From NCBI RefSeq assembly GCF_932526225.1, contig NC_064043.1, forward strand, positions 5,633,501 to 5,697,500: 64,000 nt of DNA, given 5' to 3'. The translations under genes and the position numbers were made by a program. The stretch's first letter is position 1. Every line of letters begins with the position of its first letter. Shown here piece by piece: positions 1-9,445 of the stretch. Origin of the DNA: Nematostella vectensis (lineage: Eukaryota; Cnidaria; Anthozoa; Actiniaria; Edwardsiidae). Under the pieces are notes generated by a model that was given only the letters and a program-made list of their open reading frames with translations, was not told where the DNA came from and searched no databases.

Positions 1-509
1 TACTTTGAATTCATTGAAACGTAGCACAAATCACGTGATCTTAGCGCCATCCGTTCATTTATTGCTGTAGAAAATGGCACGTGACCGAAATTTAGAGCTC
101 TCATTGGCTTTTGAAATACGTTCTGGATCGGCATAGATATTTCCCAACAAAAAAGAACAGAGCAGTCCGGAAGTCATTGATAGTTCCGCGCTTGTGGTAA
201 CTTATTGTAGCTTTAATTGAGTATAGATAAAAACTTATTTGCTTAAACTACAAAACTTAACAATACCAAACTTTTTTTTTGGCAATGGTTCAGTTGGTCA
301 TGTTATATTTACAAATATGTAACAATAATGAGGTTCTTTTAAGGACTTGTAAAATATTTATGACTCTAGGCTGCATATTATGATATCATACAGCAATATT
401 AAATCATGATTAAAAATCAGTATTGGAATTGTGATATTTTATGACTTGTGTTCCATGTTATTCAAAATAACGTGCATATACCCCCAGGAAAAAAAAAAGA
501 TTCCAAACT
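1..509. other. Non-coding flank, nothing recognised
   Basis: AT-rich sequence without a supported coding region. It lies beyond the proposed polyadenylation signal of the minus-strand peptide gene. I see no repeat structure here apart from short A and T runs. Confidence 0.4.
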
Positions 510-526
510 TGGTGAAGAGTTGGGAC

Positions 527-532
527 TTTATT
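527..532 (-). promoter_or_regulatory. Polyadenylation signal, gene A
   Basis: AATAAA on the minus strand, about 240 bases past the proposed stop codon at 772-774. It supports a terminal exon running from 789 to roughly 510. Confidence 0.4.
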
Positions 533-771
533 CAGACACCTAAAATCGTATATATACTTGCCAATTACAATCACAAGATACCGTTGTACATGTAAAATCT
601 TTCAAATTTGCCAGAACCATACATGTATTTATAAGCTAACATAAGCTGATTTTTAATGTCATCGAATGTGTTGGCGATCAGACGAGCCAGCGACCTCTCC
701 CACATTCCATAAATAGGACTTCGTCTCTTGAAATATCCTTGTATGTTTTTCATGCAATCTTTGGTAGGGAA

Positions 772-3700
772 TTATTCATTGTCCAAATCCTGAAAAAAGA
801 CAATCTTGTCGTGAGACAAGGAAAAGATTGTTGATATCAAACTAGAGAGGAACCCGGGCGATACGATAGATTTTTGTTCCAATGTTGTGGAGATACTCGC
901 AGTCACTGTCACTGTTCAACCCAACGGCATGTAGCACGCTGTTCAACCCAACGGCATGTAGCACACTGTTCAACCCAACGGCATGTAGCACACTGTTCAA
1001 CCCAACGACATGTAGCACGCTGTTCAACCCAACGGCATGTAGCACACAGTTCAACCCAACGGCATGTAACACACAGTTCAACCCAACGGCATGTAGCACA
1101 CTGTTCAACCCAACGGCGTGTAGCACACTGTTCAACCCAACGGCATGTAGCACACTGTTCAACCCAACGGCATGTAGCACGCTGTTCAACCCAACGGCAT
1201 GTAGCACGCTGTTCAACCCAACGGCATGTAGCACACAGTTCAACCCAACGGCATGTAACACACAGTTCAACCCAACGGCATGTAGCACACTGTTCAACCC
1301 AACGGCATGTAGCACGCTGTTCAACCCAACGGCATGTAGCACACTGTTCAACCCAACGGCATGTAGCACGCTGTTCAACCCAACGGCATGTAGCACACTG
1401 TTCAACCCAACGGCATGTAGCACACTGTTCAACCCAACGGCATGTAACACACTGTTCAACCCAACGGCATGTAGCACACTGTTCAACCCAACGGCATGTA
1501 GCACACTGTTCAACCCAACGGCATGTAGCACACTGTTCAACCCAACGGCATGTAGCACACTGTTCAACCCAACGGCATGTAGCACACTGTTCAACCCAAC
1601 GGCATGTAGCACACAGTTCAACCCAACGGCATGTAGCACACAGTTCAACCCAACGGCATGTAGCACACTGTTCAACCCAACGGCATGTAGCACACTGTTC
1701 AACCCAACGGCATGTAGCACACTGTTCAACCCAACGGCATGTAGCACGCTGTTCAACCCAACGGCATGTAGCACGCTGTTCAACCCAACGGCATGTAGCA
1801 CACTGTTCAACCCAACGGCATGTAGCACACTGTTCAACCCAACGGCATGTAACACACTGTTCAACCCAACGGCATGTAGCACACTGTTCAACCCAACGGC
1901 ATGTAGCACACTGTTCAACCCAACGGCATGTAGCACACTGTTCAACCCAACGGCATGTAGCACACTGTTCAACCCAACGGCATGTAGCACACTGTTCAAC
2001 CCAACGGCATGTAGCACACTGTTCAACCCAACGGCATGTAGCACACAGTTCAACCCAACGGCATGTAGCACACAGTTCAACCCAACGGCGTGTAGCACAC
2101 TGTTCAACCCAACGGCATGTAGCACACTGTTCAACCCAACGGCATGTAGCACACAGTTCAACCCAACGGCATGTAGCACACTGTTCAACCCAACGGCGTG
2201 TAGCACACTGTTCAACCCAACGGCATGTAGCACACTGTTCAACCCAACGGCATGTAGCACACTGTTCAACCCAACGGCATGTAGCACACTGTTCAACCCA
2301 ACGGCATGTAGCACGCTGTTCAACCCAACGGCATGTAGCACACTGTTCAACCCAACGGCATGTAGCACACTGTTCAACCCAACGGCATGTAGCACACTGT
2401 TCAACCCAACGGCATGTAGCACACTGTTCAACCCAACGGCATGTAGCACACTGTTCAACCCAACGGCATGTAGCACACTGTTCAACCCAACGGCATGTAG
2501 CACACTGTTCAACCCAACGGCATGTAGCACACTGTTCAACCCAACGGCATGTAGCACACTGTTCAACCCAACGGCATGTAGCACACTGTTCAACCCAACG
2601 GCATGTAGCACACTGTTCAACCCAACGGCATGTAGCACACTGTTCAACCCAACGGCATGTAGCACACTGTTCAACCCAACGGCATGTAGCACACTGTTCA
2701 ACCCAACGGCATGTAGCACACTGTTCAACCCAACGGCATGTAGCACACTGTTCAACCCAACGGCATGTAGCACACTGTTCAACCCAACGGCATGTAGCAC
2801 ACAGTTCAACCCAACGGCATGTAGCACACAGTTCAACCCAACGGCATGTAGCACACTGTTCAACCCAACGGCATGTAGCACACTGTTCAACCCAACGGCA
2901 TGTAGCACACTGTTCAACCCAACGGCATGTAGCACACTGTTCAACCCAACGGCATGTAGCACGCTGTTCAACCCAACGGCATGTAGCACACTGTTCAACC
3001 CAACGGCATGTAGCACACTGTTCAACCCAACGGCATGTAGCACACTGTTCAACCCAACGGCATGTAGCACACTGTTCAACCCAACGGCATGTAGCACACT
3101 GTTCAACCCAACGGCATGTAGCACGCTGTTCAACCCAACGGCATGTAGCACACTGTTCAACCCAACGGCGTGTAGCACACTGTTCAACCCAACGGCATGT
3201 AGCACACTGTTCAACCCAACGGCATGTAGCACACTGTTCAACCCAACGGCATGTAGCACACTGTTCAACCCAACGGCATGTAGCACACTGTTCAACCCAA
3301 CGGCATGTAGCACACTGTTCAACCCAACGGCATGTAGCACACTGTTCAACCCAACGGCATGTAGCACGCTGTTCAACCCAACGGCATGTAGCACACTGTT
3401 CAACCCAACGGCATGTAGCACACTGTTCAACCCAACGGCATGTAGCACACTGTTCAACCCAACGGCATGTAGCACACTGTTCAACCCAACGGCATGTAGC
3501 ACACTGTTCAACCCAACGGCATGTAGCACACTGTTCAACCCAACGGCATGTAGCACACTGTTCAACCCAACGGCATGTAGCACACTGTTCAACCCAACGG
3601 CATGTAGCACACTGTTCAACCCAACGGCATGTAGCACACTGTTCAACCCAACGGCATGTAGCACACCTGTTATGCCTGCTGCACAGTAGTGACATAACGA

Positions 3701-6700
3701 CGCGAATATAACCTTCGCACTCTTATGTTTATTTGTTAAAGTTCCTATAACCTTCAGATTATATCATTCTAGCCAAAAGAAATCATAGATAAACTTTCAA
3801 ATTCTGAAAAGGGAATTTAATTTTATTGACATTTGAATTTTCTACAGATCTTCCTGGCCTCGCAAAAGGAGATTGAATCGAGTAAATAATTCAAAGTTTT
3901 TGCGTAAAAACTAAAGACAATAAAGCGAAGAATTATTTAAAGCAGAAAATCATATACGAAAAAAGAAAATATCGTTTTCTTGTAGGTTTCACAAGCAGCG
4001 CGCGCCCGTGAGAATGTCGCCATTCTTGATTGCGCATGCAGCGCGAGCGCACAATGCAAAAAACTAGACTACAAAATATCTGCTAAATTTTGCTGATTTG
4101 TTTCCTAAAGCTAAATAATCATTTGACTACAGATTGAGATATAAAGATGACGGTAAAACTTGTAACCACACAACGATCTTTAGCAATAACTAAGACATGA
4201 AGACGGGAACCGGTTTAGCGGGCACATATTTTCTCATGTAATTTGATTGACATCTCGATCAAACGTCATAAATGACTACACCCGGGCCTTTCAGTTCACG
4301 GCTTTTTTCCGAAGGTTGACCAAAATACCTCAGTATTACAGATTTGAGTTATTCGCGAACAAGCGTTTTAGGGTGCGTTTTTTTCCTATCATTCTGGAAT
4401 GGGAATGGTTGGTAAAGAATGTCCAAGATGGCATTTGAGTCATTCTGCTACAGGTAGCAGAATGGGTGGAATGGCCTTCATTCCATTCCGGAATGGGAAC
4501 GCGAGTTAAACAAACGCGCGCTGACATGAAAACCTGGAAAACGCGCAATTCCAGGTAGAGAGAGAAGACACAATTTCTTCAGTGGCTATGGGTTCCTTGT
4601 ATTACGGACTTGTTTTTAAACACAACTAACGTGAGGCCGAAGTGCACATAACCAGATTTTTGCTTTTTAAGTTAATTTTCCCTTGATCATCATTGCCCTG
4701 TGTATCAGCTCGGGGACGAAAAGCTCAAATTTTAATGACATTTTACAAAAAGTCGCATCAATGTAAAAAAAAGTCGCACTTGATATTTTGTTTGCTTTAA
4801 GTCACTAAGTACTCAGAGAAATTCTCCGCCTTATTGGATATGAAATGAGCTTATTTGAAACGTCACGTCATGTTTTTCCGTGTCACGCGCGCTTTTTTCT
4901 ATTCTAATCATTCTCATTCCGGAATCACGAGTAAAAAAACGAGCCCTTTTGAGTATGGTCCATGCGAACCACATACCATTTGGAAGATGAAAATATAAAG
5001 AATTGACCAAATCTATCAACTCTGAAAGGTTTTATGGACTTTAAGCCCGACATAACGAAATGGACATAATGACATAAAAGAGAAAAAACATGTTGTTTTT
5101 TTCAGCGCGCGCGCTACGACATTTGCCGCCGTAGACCCTCCGCCTATTCGTGTATCTATATTTTCCACGCGCTGAAAGCGAATAACTGAGTCATTTGGAA
5201 TATTGCAAGTCTCTTTTGGGGAGGACAACCTTTACAAGTCAGCTGTGGAGGCAGCCTAAGGCAACATGCGACACGTGATCTATGCGCTTTCTGTCCCCAC
5301 GTATCCGTTTTTGTTTGAAAACGCAATTTTTTTGTTCCGTTTTCATAAAGATCCGCGTCCACAGGAAGCCTTTTTCATTTGATACGACCCGTCACCACGA
5401 AAACGCAGAAACGATACGAAAACGATAACAAGTTCTACAGCGCATGCGTACACGCGTGCCAAGTGGACTGGACCTGGAGTTATCACACCATCGTTTTCGA
5501 AAGGTTCCGTTCTAGTCCGTCCCCACGGCACCGGAAGGGTATCGTTTTCAAATTGTGCCAGTCTGGAGATCGTCCTCATATCGGCGTTTTCAAATTGTTC
5601 CGTTTTCGGTCATCGTTTTCGCGTTTCCGTGTGGACGATACCCGTACCGTAACAAAAAAAAAATGCGTTTTCAAACGAAAACGGATACGTTGTGACGGGG
5701 TCTTAGATTACCTTAACACTGAGCTTGTTGAGATTTGCGTCGCGTTTGACCACGTTATTCCTGAAGTACTTCCTGTTCTTGAAGTAGTGTCTGTTCCCCC
5801 CTTTACTTCCGCCCAAGCGGAGCTTGGTAAATAAGCCTCGCTTGTCCTCGAAGTCATCGAATAAGCCACAGCCGTAGACGGCACACCGTCGCACGAACTC
5901 CTCCTCTGCTTTCTTCAGGCTCTCGCCATCGGTTTCTTGTGAGAGCACTACTTGTACAGCTAGTGCTACCACAAGTAGACCAGCTAGAACTTTTTGGTAA
6001 GGCTGGAATAAAAAGAATGTATAAGTGCCATTGCCGCCGCCCCCTGAAAATGATCGGGGGGGGGGGGGGTCTCTTAACTATTGTATCAAGGGGCTCCAGG
6101 GAAGAGGGATTTATAACGATGGGCTGCAATTCCAACCTCCCCCCCATCTTTTAGGGGGACGGCTTGCCTCCAACTCTACCTCTCTGTGGTCTTTGGGAAA
6201 TTATTAATAATTAAAACATTGTTGCACGCATGTCAATGACATGTTTAAAAAAAAAAGAATCTCTGCGGAAATTGTTAGATCTGATTTCAAAATAAAAGTT
6301 GTAACAACGTTTGAGGAATAAATCAGAAGTTGCATAAAGGAGGAAGAATGGGAGAATTGGAAGTAAACCTTAGCTAACCTTTCTTGTATAATTTTTTCTT
6401 TGAAATTCAATGATATAGTTAGGATGCCTTCTCACCAATGGACCTATTCTTTCGGAAATGATGAATAATTAAAATCACCTTTTCCTCGCTTTTTCCAAAT
6501 ATTGTGTCGAAATATTTACCGACAACAAGATCTTTAAATCCCTTGCATTAAAAAATACTCAGTAAGTGCCCTTAATTTTTATAGTGTGTCTAGCGTAAAA
6601 ATAAGAGAAATATGGAAGAAAATGACTTCCTATTGAAACACTAACTTGCTTTGAGTACGTACGCGGTATTGTTATCTGATGTCTATCTAACTTGCTAAGT

Positions 6701-6739
6701 TTGATTACGGTTGAGTGCATAAGAATATCATACCTTCAT
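772..6739 (-). CDS. Putative secreted disulfide-peptide precursor (gene A)
   Basis: I do not recognise this gene, but the structure is coherent. Coding exon 1 is only ATG-AAG at 6734-6739, followed by a GTATGA donor. Exon 2 is 5712-6002 after a TTATTCCAG acceptor; the join is phase 0. The product begins MKPYQKVLAGLLVVALAVQ, a good signal peptide. The next part carries an RR site, the peptide CAVYGCGLFDDFED, then KR, and later a second KR. Two cysteines four residues apart between dibasic sites suggest a processed cyclic peptide hormone or neuropeptide. At the 3' end there are two options. Splicing at AAG|GTAATC to the 772-789 exon (acceptor TTTTTTCAG) adds DLDNE and a stop, giving 104 aa. Reading through to the TAA at 5703-5705 gives 101 aa. 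The polyadenylation signal at 527-532 favours splicing. The terminal intron would contain the 27-bp minisatellite. The function is inferred from layout only. Confidence 0.55.
913..3666. repeat. 27-bp minisatellite, 102 units
   Basis: A tandem array whose unit on the plus strand contains TTCAACCCAACGGCATGTAG followed by CACACTG. The span of 2754 bases is exactly 102 x 27, so no unit has gained or lost a base. Variants are single substitutions: CACGC for CACAC, CAG for CTG before TTC, GCG for GCA, GTAAC for GTAGC, CGACATG once. The CAG-TTC variant tends to occur in adjacent pairs, which points to block amplification. Because 27 is a multiple of 3 and the unit lacks stops in four frames, about 930-codon open frames run through it on both strands (peptide units such as VLHAVGLNS and STQRHVAHC). 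I treat these as by-products, not proteins. The array sits in the proposed last intron of gene A. Confidence 0.95.
3667..4369. other. Non-coding, no feature recognised
   Basis: AT-rich sequence between the minisatellite and the next repeat, inside the proposed intron of gene A. It includes a short GC-rich patch of CGCGCG type near 3990-4050. No coding signal seen. Confidence 0.4.
4370..4535. repeat. Imperfect fold-back element
   Basis: The left arm contains GCGTTTTTTTCC and CATTCTGGAATGG. The right arm contains the inverted counterpart CCATTCCGGAATGG followed by ACGCGAGTTAAACAAACGC. A related fragment (CATTCTCATTCCGGAATC) lies at 4908-4925. This looks like a degenerate MITE; no target duplication could be fixed. 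Confidence 0.45.
5291..5702. mobile_element. MITE-like inverted-repeat element
   Basis: The left end reads CCCCACGTATCCG, then TTTGAAAACGCAATTTTTTTG. The right end, inverted, reads CCCCGTCACAACGTATCCG, then TTTGAAAACGCATTTTTTTT. These form terminal inverted repeats of about 60 bases around a 410-base element rich in CGTTTTC motifs. The right end abuts the TAA (5703-5705) that closes the read-through form of gene A exon 2, so the insertion lies directly at the exon boundary. Confidence 0.65.
6033..6165. mobile_element. Short fold-back element in gene A intron 1
   Basis: Inverted arms: CCGCCCCCTGAAAATGATCG with a G tract on the left, and a C tract with CATCTTTTAGGGGGACGG on the right. It sits about 30 bases upstream of the exon 2 acceptor of gene A. 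MITE-like, no coding capacity. Confidence 0.5.
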
Positions 6740-6836
6740 ATCTTGTCAGAAAGCGTGTCTTCCAAGCGCTCAGTAAACGCCTACCGATACAATCTAACCC
6801 GCATGAACAATAACTCAAATTTTAAAAAACGAATGG

Positions 6837-6843
6837 TTATATA
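6837..6843 (-). promoter_or_regulatory. TATA box of gene A
   Basis: TATATAA on the minus strand, about 98 bases upstream of the proposed ATG at 6739. Transcription would start near 6810 and leave a 5' UTR of about 70 bases. Position and motif fit a core promoter; no direct evidence. Confidence 0.4.
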
Positions 6844-8486
6844 GCAAAACATTCCCTAATTATAGGAATTATCCCATACGGAGAAGCAAAACCGCTTAAA
6901 AGGCTTAAATGTTCACGTATTGTGTGAGTTGGATACATTTTTTGTTAGGCTTGTTATAATCCCAAACCGCATACGGTCTTACTGCGCTTTGGAAACCATT
7001 GTAATGTCACTTTTCAGCCAATCAGAGAATTGATTAATTTATGGCAGCGTACGCAGTGATCAGTTTCTTCCCGGGAAGTAGACTCGAGCCCTTTCCATAA
7101 TTCCGCGGTTCACCACTAATTGCCTAATTAAAAAAGAACTAGAATTAGATTTTTGAAAAAAAAAATGCCGGTTTTCAAACTTTAATGATCTTTTATAATC
7201 AAAGTGATACTAATGAAATGATTTTTCTTACGGCTCGTCTTGTCAAAATCTGTATTCAGATGATGCAACAATTGAGAAAAACGCTGGCTACAAGGTCTTT
7301 TGAGCGGTGCTGGTTTCAGCTGCGGACGCCTACACAAGCACAATATGCGCAACTAAATAAAATATTCTCTTTCAGGATATCCTAATGATCGCAACATGCC
7401 ATTACGTTCTGTTTGTGAATACCATAAAGTGAATGCGAGAGAGTATGGATAAGGAGGGGCCATGGAAATTAAACTTGGGCGATCAATGTTTAAAAAGCGA
7501 TAAAGGGAAAAGTTGCTTTTTTAAGATAACAGTAATAAATGTTAATAAAACACCTGAAATTTCAGACAGACATTCGCGTATAGACATAATCGTAATCTTC
7601 CAGCAAAATTATACGCTCACATTAAAGCAGCTTTCCTTCCAAATCTACAAATCTAAATAATCTACTCTCTGCTCTCCTGTTTTATCTCTATTTTTAGATC
7701 GTTGCAGAAGTTTTTATATTAAAATCGTTTATAATCTTGCTTTACGCTCCCATTTTTCCTTTTCCATTCTATCATCAACATAACGATCTGGTTGAATGGT
7801 CGCACAATGCAGAACTTATAAATGTTGAAAGTGGGAGTGTTAAATCAGTTGGAGTTTAAAATGCATTTGCTTGTTACTTTTTGCCACCCAAACCAATAAT
7901 TTTATATGAATAACACGATAAAGTATCCGGATGGTTTATGTGAACAGTTCTTTTTCCGAACGAGTTCAGGTAAGCAGCGTGTAATGAACGCTACATAACT
8001 AGTGGATAAGTGCAAACAAGAAAATAATATACATATATATATTCAACGTTTCTGTGTAGCCAACTCGAAAACCAAAGAGAACTGACGAACAAAATAAATT
8101 CAATTTCCTTCCCGTTAAATTGTTGCGAGTCGACAACAATCAAGTGTGGGAATAAACATGTTGTCCACTCAGCTGTTACACCCCACATGAGCGGGATTAA
8201 CGAGTTTTTACTTGTCCACTATCCCTAGTCCAAAGTAATTAAAAAATATCCCAGTCGGATAACTTAAAACTTTGCTTTATCAATTATAACTTTTCATAGC
8301 CTTTTAGAAACCCTTGAAATATATAATGTTGGTCTTGTTTTTTTTCCGAATATTTTCTTGTTTCATCGAAATGTTTCATAACCCGTTCGTGTCACAATAA
8401 AAATATTAATATATACTGGGTGATACCTATGTATTACGCTAAGCCAACAGAGACTAAACGTAATTTATAAATTTTTAAGAAGGTTG
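6844..8486. other. Intergenic, nothing recognised
   Basis: AT-rich DNA upstream of gene A. Short open frames here (for example 7185-7385, 7433-7660 and 7991-8188) lack splice context or recognisable domains, so I do not call genes. Confidence 0.4.
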
Positions 8487-8595
8487 CCCTGGCTGCCAGA
8501 GGCTCCAAGCTTCACTTTAAAGAGCCGCTTTGCTCAGTCGTTGTCTCTGCTTCGCGGCTCTTTAAAGTGAAGCTTGGAGCCCCTGGTAGCCAGGG
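8487..8595. mobile_element. Fold-back MITE (109 bp)
   Basis: Nearly perfect palindrome. The left arm, about 42 bases, begins CCCTGGCTGCCAGAGGCTCC. The right arm ends GGAGCCCCTGGTAGCCAGGG. The loop is about 25 bases. The arm ends resemble those of the element at 16082-16188 (CCCTGGGTACCAGAG), so the two may be one family. Confidence 0.75.
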
Positions 8596-8841
8596 TATAA
8601 GAAGATTTAACTCACACAATAATTTGCCATTCCGCCAAAATAAAATATAATGCATGAAGCATCTTACATTGCAAGAAAAGCAATAAAATAGAGTATCTTT
8701 AAACTGCGGTTTTCAATCTTCTCTGAATCACCCTCTGGCCCCCGTCACCAAACATCTTTTAGTCGATTGTTGGACAGCACTTAAATGGTTTCTAATCCTG
8801 CCCAGGCTCTGTCCAATCAAAAACACAAAATGTGATAACAT

Positions 8842-8902
8842 AGGGGGGGGGGGGGGGGGGAGGTGCAGGGGTGCGAACGCACACCTCACACACACACACA
8901 CA
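8842..8902. repeat. Poly-G tract and CA microsatellite
   Basis: A run of about 17 G bases at roughly 8844-8860, followed by GGTGCAGGGG and then a (CA)n stretch ending near 8902. Low-complexity DNA. Confidence 0.8.
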
Positions 8903-8930
8903 ACGGTCGAAGGTCCACTTTCGGTTTAAA

Positions 8931-9122
8931 ATGGACGTGCTATTCGTAGACAAAACTATAAGGCATAAGCTGGATCACTCTGGTAATAATAAACGTCCAG
9001 TGGAGATAATGCAAAGGCATAAAGAAATCGCTTTTCGCACCTCCCAAGAAAAATCCTGGGTACGGGCCTGCCATAAAGCATTGTTGGAGATTATTGACGA
9101 GGGTATTGAAAAAGAATTTTGA
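8931..9122 (+). CDS. Unrecognised 63-aa open frame, possible exon
   Basis: The frame starts MDVLFVDKTIRHKLDHSG and ends in EEGIEKEF-like acidic sequence (DEGIEKEF). Composition is protein-like, with mixed charged and hydrophobic residues and a helical C-terminal half, but I recognise no domain. It ends 82 bases before the LTR retrotransposon. If it belongs to a gene, the retrotransposon sits in its downstream flank or intron. No TATA box, signal peptide or clear splice site supports it. It could equally be chance. Confidence 0.2.
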   Translation: MDVLFVDKTIRHKLDHSGNNKRPVEIMQRHKEIAFRTSQEKSWVRACHKALLEIIDEGIEKEF

Positions 9123-9204
9123 AAAACGCAGTAAATCTCAATCGTAAACTGTTAATTATATAAATGACAAATTGCTATTGGAAAGTTATTCTCACATTAC
9201 TTAC

Positions 9205-9382
9205 TGTATCGTTTCTTAGCTGAAGGAACGATGAAGAACGAAGAAGAACACCGAGACATATGAGACGATTTTAGTCTTTATCTCAAAGAACAACAACTAC
9301 AAGTCTACGAAACTCGTACAAGCGTGTCTACGCACGTGGTGTGTGACGTCACCGGAAGTTGTATAAACCGGATATCGTTACA
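9205..9382 (-). repeat. 3' LTR of the Ty3/Gypsy element
   Basis: 178 bp, TG...CA, indistinguishable by eye from the copy at 13654-13831. It holds an internal TGACGTCA (CRE-like) and a TATAAAC motif (plus-strand reading). Confidence 0.95.
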
Positions 9383-9445
9383 TCTCCCCTTCCAAAATTT
9401 AAAAAAAAATACACTAACAAAATGTCACTGTCCTGGATAATAAAA

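Noticed and set aside
913..3666. CRISPR-like array
   Set aside because: Units are contiguous with no spacers, in an intron-rich animal genome; it is a minisatellite.
842..3711. Four overlapping open frames of about 930 codons on both strands
   Set aside because: They all run through the 27-bp array; length divisible by three and lack of stops explain them. No signal peptide or flanking domain supports translation.
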